64,000 nucleotides of DNA from Cryptomeria japonica (GCF_030272615.1 NC_081415.1:510341873-510405872), one strand, 5' to 3'; counted from the first letter of the stretch, positions 11,490 through 24,579 are shown. Program-made: numbers and translations. Notes: generated by a model from the sequence alone, not told the origin.

Positions 11490-12770
11490 ATTATTATTGT
11501 CACGAAGGATTGCACCCCTGATGCTAAACTCAAAGATCAGCAATTTTGTGAAACATGGGAATACTTTTAGGGCTGTGGGTTGCCTATCTTGAAAATAGAC
11601 CTCCGGAGATCAGGTCGACTTCCTGTCTTGATGAATCTCCTACAACTTGCTTTTTGTGAGAAAAGGGTTAAAAAGGATTGCATGTGAAATAAAAATTATC
11701 CTAATGGAGGTGATACACCGAGATTATGGAGTTTTAACCTATTGCACTAAAACTATGACATCTGTAATAAAGAATGAAAATACTTCACAAATCAACTAGA
11801 TCACCAAATTCATAAATATCCCAAGAAAAGGTTCAAAGTTATCCAACTTCTGAATGTAGGAAAAGTGATTTTTCACAACATACAAAGACTTGGAAACCAG
11901 ATGAATGCAACCCACAACTTGAATCTGCAATGAAAATATCCTACTTCTGCAAAGAAAAAGCGAGACGAAGCAAAGGATTGTAAAAATCATAATAACTCTA
12001 TTAAAACGCTCACCTAACAATGAAAAAGAAAGAAATATTGATAAGGAAACTAACTCTATATTGCAAACTCAATGAAATAACTATTACAATAAGTGAAAAA
12101 TTGCTAAGTACTGAGATACAATGCTTTTTGATGTATGTATCTCAACATTATATCAGTTTTTCAGTTATTGTAATGGAGTTATTTTATTCATTTTGCAATA
12201 TAGAGTTAGTTTTTCTTATCAGTATTTGTTGCTTTCATTACTAGGTGAGCGATTTGATTAGTTATTTTGATTCTTGCAATCCTTTACCCTGTCTCATTTT
12301 TTCTTTACAAAAGTAGGATATTTTCATTGCAGATTTAGGTTGTGAGTTGTGTTCATCTAGTTTCCAATTCTTTCCATGTTGTGAAAAATCATTTTCCCTA
12401 TATGCAGAAGTTGGATAACTTTGAACCTTTTCACAAAATATTTATGAATTTGGTGATCTATTTGATTTGTGAAGCATTTTCATTCTTTATTTTAGTTCTC
12501 ATAGTTTTAGTGCAGTAGGTTAAAGCTCCATAATCTCGGTGTATCACCTCCATTAAGATAAGTTTTATTTCGCATGCAAGCCTTTTAACCCTTTTCTCAC
12601 AAAAGCAAGTTGTAGGAGATTCATCAAGATAGGAATTCGACCTGATCTCTAGAGGTCTACTTTCAAGATAGGCAAACCACAGGCTTGAAAGTAATCCCAT
12701 GTTTCACAGGATTGTTGAGCTTTAAGTTTAGCATCACGGGTACAATCTTCCATGACAACAATTACATCAA
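11490..12770. repeat. Near-perfect palindrome of about 1.25 kb
   Basis: The left arm (about 11490-12128) reads as the reverse complement of the right arm (about 12129-12770). Examples: GTGAAACATGGGA at 11548-11560 pairs with 12695-12707; CGCTCACCT at 12007-12015 pairs with 12243-12251; the centre GAGATACA...GTATCTC lies near 12129. By eye the arms are roughly 85-90 percent identical, with small indels and essentially no loop. Frames inside, such as the 80-codon one at 12458-12700, are broken in the other arm and match nothing I know. Candidates are an inverted duplication, a foldback element or a hairpin small-RNA locus. Confidence 0.8.
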
Positions 12771-14291
12771 TTATCTCTTTTGCATAATTCCATATAAACC
12801 ATATACAAGGGATTCTCAATTGGTCATGCTACCAAGAGACTGCATCCACCTGATCCCACAATGAAATATAATCACATATCAAGAGCTAACAATTCATTCC
12901 ACCTGTATCAATATCGACTTCAATGTAGCTCAAACATGCTATAACACCCACACCTAAGGTTAATACATAAATGAGAATTATAGAGAGATACATATACTAA
13001 TCATCATAATAACATCTCAAGAGGTCATCTACACAGTGCATAACAATTTCATTACTCAAGAAATGACCTAAAGGTCTCCAAATCATGAATTTAATCCCAA
13101 AGTGATTCCATACCACAAGAACAAGTGCAATAATCTATGTAATCTCATATAAGCTTACCTAAACATCATATTCATCTCACTCAAGCTAATCAGACTCAAG
13201 AATCAAGGCAAATTGGAGAAACAACTGAAACAAGACAATAGAGAAGGCTAAGACCTAAAATCATCTCACTATTAGGCAATTGCATGATTGTGAGTGCAAT
13301 TATGCAAATCCCCAAGTAATTGCATGAATCCAAAAGCAATTGCATGATACTATCATCAATTGCATAATTTTGGGTGTAGAAGTATGATTTTGCTTCGTAA
13401 AACCATCTAGGAAATCATGTTTGACAAAAACAAAGCATGGGAGACCAAATTGGTGACCAACCCTTTGAGAACTACCTCATGAAACCCTAAAAAAATACAA
13501 AATGATATCAAACTACCATTTCTACCATCCCAAAATATTTGGACAACAATTTCCCATATAATCTCAAGTATTTAACCAATGTAACATACAAATCATAGAA
13601 TCAATTAAAAAAAGAAATTCAAATAGAAAGCATGCTTAAATTCTCATCACAAACCATTTGCAACTTACTCAAATCAATTCAACTGAGAATTTAGGGAGAA
13701 ATTAAATATCCTGCCTCAACCTTGATGAAAACTTCAAACTTGGAATGAAAACCACATACACAAAAAGAAGACATATTCCTTGAGCAGCCCAAAGAATTCA
13801 CCAACACCAATCTTTCAAGTTTATGCCCACAAAAATCCCTCCATCCAATTTTACCCAATCAACAAACCAATTTTCACATGTAAGATTTTCAAAGAGTGCA
13901 AGAGGAAGAAAAATGACTAAGTGTTGAGAAAATGAGCTCAACTCCAAAATATAAACTCACTTTGAGGGAGGAATATAATAATAATAAAAGACCAAATTAA
14001 AATATAATTATGAAATACTCCCAAAAGAACCCCAATAATAAATCACTCAATCCTCATTAAATCAAACACAAATAAGACATATTCTACATTTCAATATTAT
14101 ATTACTTCAACAATATCAAATTAGCATCGATGCATGAGATACATGACAACATATTTCAACTGACTGAATATGCACAAATAATCATCATAGGCCGAATCAA
14201 CATGACGAATGGGTTTTCCAAAAGCTACCAACTGTAGTAGTTGGCACTTGAAATAATAAAATAATTAAAATAGTAAAATCAAGGGAATTAC
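12771..14291. other. AT-rich intergenic, small repeats only
   Basis: I find no gene. At 13270-13375 the word CAATTGCAT(GA) and close variants recur about every 25-30 bases, a short degenerate tandem pattern. Confidence 0.4.
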
Positions 14292-15414
14292 CTGTAGAGG
14301 ATGGGATTTGCTACCCTCAAAATGATGAACCTCAAGGAAAAAACCCACCTTCGCTCTATCTCACTTAAATTGATTCTAAGGGTGAGCCAAGGGATGAAAG
14401 TACAAAACTAAACTAATAAGCTATAGGGAAGACTTCTAAACGACTCTGTTAAATCTCTATCTTTGAGACGAACGCATGAAACTAGCACACCAACGCAACA
14501 CACTAATATTCTATATGGACAGAGTACATAATCCATACAAAAGGTATAAACATGACTGTAATAATAAACAAATTATATTATAACAAATAAAATAAGTGAC
14601 ACAAAATGCAAAAAGCTGAAAGGAAATAGAAAAGGGTGAAGGAAACTTACAATCGATCCACGATTGAAGCCTCCCGCTAACTGAGCTTCTTTCCTCAGCC
14701 AAAAACCTTCACACAAGCAATAGAGGAAAATGTTGGGGGTTGTTTTTAGAGATCTGCCTCAGTTAGACCCTTGTTTTGGTATTTCTACCTCCATAGACAA
14801 CCCAGATAGTAGCAACAAAGGAAGGACAAATGATAAAGAAAGATAATAAGATAATGAATATGACAATAAGAAGATAATGGATGCAACAAAATATGAATGA
14901 AAGTGGGAGAGAACTCCCCTTCAACACCTAAGAAGTTGATTCTTGAAGGATTGAAGCTAAACATCCATGAAGCTCTTGAAGCTCTTGAATCTGCAACAAT
15001 GGTGGATGATGATCAATAGAAAAACATGTGAGAGATGTAGAAGATATATGCTAATAGCTTGGAAAATTGCCAAAATAATCAAGAAGTGCCCAAAAAGTCT
15101 CAAAATGCATGAGGAATAGCCCCTAGAAGGAATCCTGACATCGGTGGTCATGGACAAAGGTGTTACAAACTCTTTTGGGCGCAAGCATAACACTCAAATG
15201 GCCACCTGTGGACTAACATATTTGTAGGATGCTAGTGCAACACACTAGAGTCCATCAGTCAATTGGTTAGCACGTTCGATAAAAGCCAAGTTCCAAGCTA
15301 ACAAGACAATCCATGTGGAAAAAAGGACAAATAGGCGACGAATGACTTCAAACAGCCTAAAGAAAAGGCGCTTATGTGACATGGAATTGCACGAGGTGCA
15401 ATTTACAATGTTAC
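14292..15414 (-). repeat. Diverged Tat-type LTR, probably solo
   Basis: The segment follows the layout of the Tat LTRs at 29183-30793 and 40073-41714. GCCTCAGTTAGACCCTTG followed by TTTCTACCTCCA (14757-14796) matches GCCTTAGTCAAACCCCTG with TTTCCACCTCCA of those LTRs. A block about fast-growing 'CTTGAAG' words at 14905-14990 corresponds to their CTTCCAAG region, and the end is a GTTACA terminus near 15414. Identity is low, so boundaries are approximate. No internal sequence adjoins it. Confidence 0.4.
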
Positions 15415-17699
15415 ATTACCCTATCAAGGGATGAAGGGTTTTGGCTCAAGATAAATGGCCGGTGTACTATCTCCAATTAACCATTGTTGGGGATATGGGC
15501 ATGCTCAAACCTATGGAGCTAGGTGAAGTTAATGCCCTATACCTGTAGTCACTAAAACATTCATACGTCAAGTGTACCTGCTCATGCATTTATAAATAAA
15601 TAACCAAATTGACTCAAATCGTTGAAGGGGATTTTAACATGTATGCATTCTCATATAATTGAATGATACAATATCAGCCTTTTCACATCTAATTACCAAT
15701 TAAACTTCATAATAATAATTTTATCTAATTAACTACATTAAATAACATCAATGTTTATTCCTCTACATCTGTGAGCACATATATTCCTTGAATGGGGTCA
15801 ACATCATAACATTGTTAGTAACATGGCATCTCATCAATCAAAATAACATGGAATATGATTTATTACTTTTAATCAACTAATCTAATTAACATCATTTATC
15901 TCATTCTAATTAAATTAGTGTTTATGCCAACATCTCACATAGAATAATACCAAATCGTGACATTAGTTTATCTCCATCATCAAAGGTACAATGAGACTAT
16001 ATTACAACATAACGACAACCCAATGAGTCAAGTATCTAAATCAGTCATGCAATGGTTCTCACAACCAAGCACAAGGAAGCATGCATGCATTTCAATGCAA
16101 CACCATAATCAAGGTCACCATGAAACAATCCAACACATCATTGATCTAGAAAGATCACAAAACATAAATCCAAATCGAGCATAAGATAAACACTCAAAAT
16201 TACATATTATAATAATGAAGAGTCCAAAGCAAGATCAAACACCACAAAATGATCCACATCCAAACTACAAGAAATTCAATCCATGACACAAAACCAACTC
16301 CACATAAAGAAGTGTGCAATGCAGAAAAGCAGACGAGAGGGGCATTACACAACTTTTATTTATTTTTTATTAAAAAAAAGATATATACCATTTTAGAGAG
16401 GATTTCATTTATTACAATACACGTTTTCAAATATTTTAAATATTATAATAAAACCAATTGAAATATATGAACAAAAAAATATTCTAGACTATGAAATTTA
16501 TTAATAGATATTTTCATTTTTTTTATGAGTATACCCTCAGAGAAATCAAGAGCTAAAGTTAATTTTTTTTTTGTTGAATTTACTTTAAACTAGGTGCTGG
16601 CCTACCACCTAGACAATTTTGGGTGAATGTGTTTCAACGATAAATTTTTTTCTTGAAAAATTTTCAAACAAAATATTACAATATAAATTCAAACTAGTTT
16701 TAATTTAAAAATTAAAATGTATCAATTTAATATTTTTGGGGAAAACTACTTTGTTGGTCCAAAGTTTGATAGTTTTAAACTTTTACCAACACCAATAGAA
16801 AATATTCACAATATGAATCATTACCATGTGAAAACAAATGCATAAATCATATTAACAAGAGATCATTTCTATACCCCCACTAGAGTTAAAATCTAGTAAT
16901 ATTTTGTCATATAGAATGTGGTTTAGTTAGTCCAAAATCCAATATGGTAAGGTTCATGGATAGAGAGTTGGGTTTGTATAGTTCCTCTCACCTCAATGAC
17001 TTATCTTGTAACAAAAACATTACTATCCCATCCATTCTAACTACTATGCAAACTTAATCATGAATTACACTAAATAGAATATCCATTACCATATCACTTG
17101 TAACATTATCTTAAATATTATTGGCAACCTATTAATGTCCAAAGATTCCTCTTGGGGGAGAGCATATTCAATTTACACACAAGATGTTGAACAACCGATG
17201 GGCTTGGCTTCTCTAGACCCTTCTCTGCTTGATACTTTTGGAACAAAAGTTGGGAGGCAATGGACAAAATTTCATTTTTTTTAGGCAAGAGAAGGATTTG
17301 AATTTATTGTTGAATAGACATGACAATGAAATTCCCTATCATGCCATCGGGGATTGAAGGCCACCAAACTGACATGTATGTCTTTCTTGTGGAACAACTA
17401 GACCAGATGGAGGAAAAGGTGGGGACTTGAATCCAATAGGATGAATCATAGGGCTGGGGTGATGATGTGACCTCTCCATGCATGGTATGCCTAGGTGGCA
17501 ATTTTGGAGGCCATTTAATGCTGATGCAATGTCATCATATTTTTTGTAACCTTGTCAATGATATGACATAATAGAGCAAGACCAATAGGTTTTTAATAAG
17601 TTTTCTATGCTATGTGATTTTTACTCATGGGAAACCCTGTGTACAATGGGTGAGGGTTAGCAATCTTGACATTTAATACAAATGCCAATTAATTATTCT
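15415..17699. other. AT-rich intergenic, no gene seen
   Basis: I see only AT-rich sequence with short chance frames (for example 15957-16184 and 17304-17501) that show no domain. Confidence 0.4.
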
Positions 17700-19170
17700 C
17701 TCCTCGTTGGCAAGCATTTAACCATGTTGATTAAAGCCAAAGCCTTAAGGCCTTTTTTATCGACTATTTTTAGATAGTTAGTGAAATATAGGGCTAAGTC
17801 TCTGGTTCGGGTGCTCTCTGCTATTGTGTCAACTGTGAGTGTTCAAACCATGGGTGGGGATAGGGTGATAATTGAACCTAGGGCTCACGCTAAATTCATA
17901 GGGAATGCCACAATGTGGCATTTTTGTACTAAGGGAGGAGTTGCTTGGTTTATTGAATGCATAAATGGGTATGATGAGAACTTGTATGTTTTGTTTGCCA
18001 GTTCATGGGATAATAGGGAGAGTTGAGTTAGGGTTGGGGGTGTCGTTTGAAATCAATGAGGAGGTCATAGCGAAAGTGACAATCCTCTCCACCAAAGTGG
18101 GAAAATGGAAAAAATAGAGCATGATAGCGAATAATGAAAGTTACCCTAGTTCTTTGTGGAAAACGAGGAGTTAGTAAAGCTTCACAAAGGATTTACTATA
18201 GCCAATTGTCAAACCCTTAGAACTAGGTTTGCCTCGTGATCATGGAATTCTTCACTTTAGAGGGAGGGTTCAAAGTTTATTACTATAATCACCTACCCCT
18301 ACTTAACAATTTTTGAAATCATGATTTGCTAAATCCTTTTTTTTTGTTAAATTCTCTTGAAAATTCAGTTAATGATGCTACTAAGATAGCCAAAATCCAA
18401 GTCCGAAAGCCCATCCCTCTCCATTAAGGCCTTATCTTTCGCCTTTACAATTTCTACATGGCCCTATTCCCTCCCAAGCAATTGGTGGTTACGAAAGCCC
18501 CTAACTCTAATTTTCCCTCATCTACTACTATCCTTGATTTTGTTGGCTCTAGAAAAAAGAAATGTCTGCACATCCCAATTGTCACTAAAACCTTATCGTG
18601 CATGTTCCCTTGCTACCCCAACCCATGGCATGGTTGTTGAAGGTCTTTGTGTCTTGAAGAAATCTATTACCACCTCTCTTGTGGACATAAAAAGGAAACT
18701 TAAGAAAACTTCTCCATTGGTAAAATAACCTAAGATAACTATCTAGGAGGTTATCAGTAATGCAGAGGTGGAGTGTGTAAAGATGATAGCAAAAGTGGGC
18801 GTGTCAATCATAGATGCTCTAACAAGTTGGTTGGGGGTACGATTGAAAAAACATAAGGAAAGAAACTAGTGGATTGTGATGAAGAATTGGAGGAAGAGGA
18901 CATTGTTGACAATGTTGATGTTGTTGAGGCTGAGGATGATGTTGCGGATGGCTAGGGAAGGATGAGTGTTTGGCTAATTCTACTGGTGACAATTCAACGC
19001 ACTATGATAGTGGTAAAACTAAACCCGTGGACCTGACCCATGAGCCCATGCTGAAGGATGATGAAACTCACCAAGGGGGGAGTGCAAGAACATGTGTCAA
19101 CTGTAGGACTACCACAACAAATTTGGATTCTCTAAAGAAGAAAGTGCTAGAGATGGAGCAGTTAAGATGA
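17700..19170 (+). pseudogene. Decayed ORF of an uncharacterised, probably TE-related protein
   Basis: Pieces of protein-like sequence run in one direction through several frames. LYVLFASSWDNRES at about 17980-18023 is followed, after a stop, by a phrase about VGG...EINEEVIAKVT. FFTLEGGFKVYYYNHLPLL appears near 18250-18300, KPIPLH...LIFRLYNFYM near 18410-18460, and PPKQLVVTKAPNSNFPSS at 18470-18520. An acidic segment (near 18880-18960) and a lysine-rich helical end near 19130-19170 follow. The order suggests one former ORF of about 450 codons. The LEG...FYYYHFPLL-like pattern reminds me of hypothetical proteins common in conifer genomes, but I cannot assign a family. Confidence 0.35.
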
Positions 19171-19375
19171 TTATTATTTCTAGGTTCACCCTACAAGTGA
19201 TGCACAACTCAACCACCTCCCTATGTCTAATGCAAAAGAAAGTGTCGGGAAAGGATGCTGAAAAGGAAGGGAACTATAAGGATTTTTAATTTCCTCACTG
19301 AAGACTAGAGCAATGCGCTCAAGTAGCCACTAGTTGGTTGGTTTTGGTTTTTTAGGTCTTAAATTGTTATATTCA

Positions 19376-19447
19376 GCTAAGACTTTTTATCGTCATACTT
19401 ATTTTGCTAAGACTTTTTATCATCATACTTATTTTGCTAAGACTTTT
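19376..19447. repeat. 30-bp tandem repeat, 2.4 copies
   Basis: The unit starts GCTAAGACTTTTTATC and ends ATACTTATTTT, at 19376, 19406 and (partial) 19436. Units differ at one base (CGTC against CATC). Confidence 0.9.
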
Positions 19448-21937
19448 AAGCTATTTTTTGATATGGTGTAGGTGTGCAGTTAGTAAGTGTGTTGTTAGTT
19501 ATTAATGTTGTCGATGGGTTGCTAGTGTAAAGGGCAAACACCCTTATTATTTTGCTTTTAATATCAAAAATATTATCTTAAACATTATTATTATAATATT
19601 ACAATAATATTGCTTTAATTATCATTATATATTATATATTAATTATTATCTCTAGCATTTTTAAATATTATTCAATCATAACAAATACCCTTCTATAATC
19701 CTTCCCAAAGACCAAAGAAGATAAAGACATGTGGTAGTACTAAATCACATTTTCATTCAAAAACAGTTGATAGAAAGCTAACAACCATATACCAAGTTAG
19801 AACAATGTCAAGATAAAATTATATATACAAATTTTATTCCTATACCCATACCTTTCGAAACATACCATGTTCCTCGATTTCTATAAATATGTTTCCCAAA
19901 TTTAAATCAAATACTCTTTAAATCGTCATTACAATGCTATGTTGCGATTTTATTTTATGCACGTCTCATTCTCCATTGCAACTATGCTATTATTATGGTC
20001 CCATGATTACAATTTAACATTAAACAAGTTCATTCATAAGAGAGTTTAGAGTACCATTAAGAAAATTATACAAATTCAGCTTGAAGTTTAAAAAACAATT
20101 AGAAAGGATTTCAATACGACATTGACATGTATACAAGGTATGAAGTCAAAGACCTCCAAATAATGATTTAGGTGTAAAATTTCATGTTGGGGCATTATAA
20201 TAGATAATTTAGTGGTACTCTATTATGATTGAACATTTCAAGGTAGGAGAGAACCAAAAAATGTGTGAGAACACCATCTCGCATTTGTTACACCACATTT
20301 ATACTAGAAGGCTACATGATACCATATTAAAAGAAACAAAATGAGGTCAAAAATCTAAATGATAAAAACATCTCTTGACTAATGTTCTAGAGATCTTTAA
20401 TTGATCACTTTATATAATTTTTAACATCTCAAAAAACTAAACGAGAATCAATAATTAAAAATAAATGATCAATTTTATTTAGAATACAAGAAACTACATC
20501 TTCACATCTAAAAACCCTAGATACTAAAATATTATAAAAGAATAAAACTTACTAATATTATAAAAGAGTAAAACTCTAGACCATACAATGTCTAGAGAGT
20601 ATTCCCTATAATCATAAACTTAGTCACGAATACTTTCAAATTTTAAATAAACTTTCAGGTTACAATTTAAACTTCCAAATGAATGGATGGAGCCTTAGAG
20701 GGCAAGCAGACAATGATTTACTATTTCATGTATATTACCATTTCAATGAGTATTTTCGAAGCTATCCGTTTCTGTATGGATGACAACTGTTAATTTTAAA
20801 AAGCATAGCCGTTACCCCGCTCCTAACCCAACGGCACTCGAATTATAGTTTAAATTTGAATTCTCCTTCCCATATTCTCATCTTTTTGTGTTGTAAATGT
20901 AGTTTTTTTTCTCTGTTTGTGCTCTGTTTTTTTTGGGCATGGCCATGCCTCCTGTGTCTATGTTTGTTCTGTTTATCGAGTTTTTCTTTTGAGTTTTTGT
21001 TTGCATTATTATGTGTTCTGTTTTTTTTCTTTTAATATGTGTTGGGTGAGGATGGAGATTGATGTTCGCGAGGGACTGCATATGCGGGAATTTCAAGCAT
21101 TGATGAGACTCCTCTTACAATATCCAAAGCCCTGGTATGTTTTCAATTTCACTTTTGCTTGTTTTGAAACGCTTGTTTGGAGGATTGACTTGGAACATGT
21201 AGGAAAAGATTGCTTTTATTTTCTAATGGATTCCAATTTGGATTTACAGTTGGCTTGAAAATACTTTTGGTTTTTTCATTTAAGTCATTCATTCTGTGCA
21301 TGTCCAACAATGATTGCATTCCATAAAGTGGAGGATATTGGAAAACACTGATGAATTTGGACTTACAGTTGGCTTCCATAATATTTCTGGTTATTTCATT
21401 CAAGTCATTCTGTGCATGTTCAACGATGACTACATTACTGCATGCTTATTCTCTTTTAATTGATTTCTCTACTGCACACAGCTGCATAGGATTTAGATGG
21501 TACCATTTTAGTCTGCTCCACATGGATGTGATGTTTTATTAGGATTCGTATCCCTTGTTTTCCAGACAATCTCATTTTATTAGGATTCATCTCCACTGTT
21601 TTCGAGTCAATTTCAATTTACTGGATACGAGTCAATCTTGTTGAATCAGAATTCATGAGAATTAGTTTTAGAAGAATCCATCTAACCTGTTTATCCTGAG
21701 TGTGATTAACTCTTTAGCCTTCATATAAGTTAATTGAATAGATCTCTACGGATTTAAAATAATAAATCTATGTTCAAAACCTTTATAATTGTGTGGGTAG
21801 CATGGAGTTGTGGGTTTGTGTCTTTTTTGTTGGAAGAGAAGATTCAGCATGATTAGCAGAGTGCAGATAAATGTCTGAAGCTTAATATCATGTTGCTGAG
21901 TTTATCATGAATATCATGATATGCTCACATTAATATC
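19448..21937. other. AT-rich intergenic with T-rich tract
   Basis: No gene is supported. 20880-21030 is strongly T-rich and creates a chance hydrophobic frame. A local direct repeat with a 119-bp offset (21235-21330 against 21354-21440) carries the phrase TTACAGTTGGCTT. This stretch may be the 5' flank of the LRR remnant. Confidence 0.35.
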
Positions 21938-22470
21938 ATGTTGTTGCTGAGTTTATCAGCTATTGTCTTAGTTGAAGCAGAACAGTCTCCAGTGGAAATA
22001 CTGATGAATTTCAAAGAAAGCCTTAGGGATAGCAATGGCATTCTGCATGACTGGTAAAGTTCTAAGCCTCCTTGTATTTGGACTGGAATAATATGTGATT
22101 CTTGTCTATCAGAGGCATTGATTTGAGTTACAAGGGACTGACATAATTCTTGTCTCCTGTAATCTGCCAACTTCCAAATCTTACAAATATAGAGGTTTCA
22201 GGGAACAGATTTGGAGGGTCATTTCCAGGATGGCTGTCTAACTGTAAAAAATTGGTCAAGTTGGACTTGAGCTTCAATGGATTTTTGGGATCCCTGCCTG
22301 AAGCTATTTCAGATTTTTGCAGTTTAACCCATTTGGACCCATTTGGATATTTCAACAAATAGAATTTCGCGATTCATTCCAGAGAGTGTGATTCCTAAGC
22401 TTCAGTACCTCAATGTCTCAGATTGCCAGTTTAGTGGGTCCAATTCCATCATTTCTTGCTAATCTTTCAA
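21938..22470 (+). pseudogene. LRR receptor-like kinase N-terminus (broken)
   Basis: From ATG 21938 the frame reads a short hydrophobic leader MLLLSLSAIVLVEAEQSP and then the LRR N-terminal cap motif (ILMNFKESLRDSNGILHDW), a stop at 22055, and KPPCIWTGIICDS, the usual W-x-G-I-x-C cap pattern. After a frameshift near 22105 come GIDLSYKGL, PNLTNIEVSGNRFGGSFPGW, KLVKLDLSFNGFLGSLPE, and after another shift PKLQYLNVSDCQFSGS. These are consecutive plant-type LRR repeats. No kinase domain is found downstream. It would have been a membrane receptor at the cell surface; here it is a 5' fragment with several breaks. The next gene, LBD, points toward it. Confidence 0.75.
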
Positions 22471-22559
22471 ATGGGTATTTTATGTCCACATGCACATAGC
22501 ATCTACAGTTTGTTTTCCACTCCACAAAACATTTTGGTCTGCTCCACATTGGGTGCAGA

Positions 22560-22984
22560 TCAAAATACTCGTTTCTGCAGTCGATGAACTTCACCATTGC
22601 AGCCGTAGATTGGATCATGCACTCTAGCACTCGCTTCATATACCATGCTTTTTACAGCTTCTTCTCTCTTCTCAACCGGAATATCCTGAAGTAACAAAAA
22701 AACATAACAAAGGCTGACAGATTAAATTAGGGTTCTTACTTTTTGTTAGAGTATATACTAAAGGCTTCCATATTTGTGCAAACATAGAAAAGGAATAACG
22801 TTAGAGGAGATCTTTGCACAATCCCTAAAACAGCATTTGCCCTGTACCTTAAGGGTTTTGACAATCCTGCTTGTTCCAAATAATTTGTTCACTTGTAAAA
22901 ATTTGTGAGGATCGTCCGGTGGGAAATAGGGTGCAAGCACGCATTTATCTTACAGGCAGCACAAGGATATAGAATATGAGACAT
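22560..22984 (-). pseudogene. LOB-domain (LBD) transcription factor, two exons, zinc block deleted
   Basis: Exon 1 (22984-22848) starts MSHILYPCAACK, the first half of the LOB zinc block, then shifts frame into CVLAPYFPPDDPHKFLQVNK and LFGTSRIVKTLK, the GAS block. A GTACAG donor follows at 22847. The acceptor ...TTCAG ends at 22686. Exon 2 (22685-22560) reads DIPVEKREEAVKSMVYEASA then RVHDPIYGCNGEVHRLQKRV and a stop. The exon junction is in phase and gives the class I LOB domain in the right order. About 25 nt are missing between CAACK and the final C of the C-x2-C-x6-C-x3-C motif, which breaks the DNA-binding zinc finger and the frame. The protein also ends right after the LOB domain, so the C-terminal region is absent. 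Family assignment is firm. Confidence 0.85.
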
Positions 22985-24579
22985 CTCTTGGGCTTTCTGT
23001 TCCATCCGAATTAAACAGGAGAACAAAATTTTATGTACGATTTAAGAGTAAAGCTAGCAGATCAGAGTCGTAATCGATGAACGCTTATCAAAACTACGAA
23101 TTTAAGAGTAAAGCTATGTGCATGTGTACGATTTAAGAGTAAATCTAGCAGATCTGCTCCACATTGAGCAAATTGTAGCTCTAAAAATTAGAGGATGGGT
23201 GGCAAAAATTGGATACTTTAATTTGTTGCTAATGCCAGACTTTTTGTAAATGTTTCAGCGACACTCTGGCTCAGAATTTTGTGTGGCATTTTTGTACAAT
23301 CAAATTTACTATTCCTAGAAACTTTATGTACAAACTAGGAACAAGAAGTAAGTCATTCCAATGAGTCTACCCATTCCAGCAATTATTAATTTATATGAAA
23401 ATAGAAGACCTAAGTTGTATTCATTGTTTTTTTTCATCAATGTTGGCGCATAAGATTGGGATGGTACTATTTGAATGTAAAGTATGTAGCAGAATGAATA
23501 TCAATGGCACATAACAGCCTGTATATAAGTTGCATTTATATAAGATCAAATTCACTTTTTTTTTGATTTAACCATTTTGATCTAGACCAACAGATACTAA
23601 ATCTACCATCTCCCTCTTTACAGTTTGTTTATTTGCCCATGAAAACGAATGTCCTCATCTTCCAACACAAAAAAGAGGAACCTGAGGAGGAAAGGTATCT
23701 TGCTGGGACATCTTCATCATATTGGGAGGCCGCCCTAAAATTTTAGTAGATTTGATTCAGGTAAGTTTTTGTGATAAAAATTCTACTTCAGTTTCCAATA
23801 GTTTTTGTGATAAAAATTCTGTGGCAATAACTTTTGAACTCCAAATTGTTCTGCTAACATCATTGTATTACCTCAGCCCTCACAGTAATGGCATGAACTT
23901 GAAAGGCTAACTTGTTTTGTATGTTGTTGATATATTCTTTGTGGTGCTGGGCTGTGCCTATATATATGTTGTGTGTATTGTTAGCTTATCTATGTATGTG
24001 GTGCTCATTTATGTTTCTCTATTTTGTTTGTCATAGATTAACCTTGTCACAGTAGAACATGTCTTAAGCTTGCTTTTTTGGTGAACGTTCATATGCAAAC
24101 TTTTGTAGTTCCAATCAACTACCCTTTTTCATAGTGGTGAAGTCATTTAAGTTTTTTTGTTTTTGTTTTTTTTAATTTGAATAAATTTTAGTAGTCAGAT
24201 TGATTTTTAAATGTGTAATAAGTTAAATATATTTTTAATTTATATATATATAGGGAAGGGGCTGAATGTCCATGGTCTGCTAATATCTTTTATAATGAGT
24301 GTGGTGATTTTATATTGTTTAACATTTAATGTCTTATTAGAATCACAATATAATTAACATTCTGATATGAAAAATAATAAATAATATTAAAAAATCACAA
24401 GTTAATGAAATAACATTCTTGATGTTAAGAAAAATCTTGAACTTATAGTCATGATGAATATATTATTTTTTATTATTTTCCTAGCTACATTGAACTACAC
24501 TTCTAATTTTAATTTTATCACTTATAAATTAATATGATACACTCATTACTTATTTTGAGCATCAATATTAGTATCTATG
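22985..24579. other. Intergenic, no gene recognised
   Basis: Short local repeats of TTTAAGAGTAAA occur at 23041, 23102 and 23139. A plus-strand frame with GTAAGT after ...GATTCAG at 23760 could be a chance exon end, but I recognise no protein. A TATATATATATA run lies at 24241. Confidence 0.4.

Noticed and set aside
12458-12700. 80-codon minus-strand frame with protein-like look
   Set aside because: It is in one arm of the palindrome; the mirror frame in the other arm is broken and I recognise no family.
20917-21258. 113-codon frame with a hydrophobic start
   Set aside because: Produced by a T-rich tract; no conserved motif, although it lies upstream of the LRR remnant.
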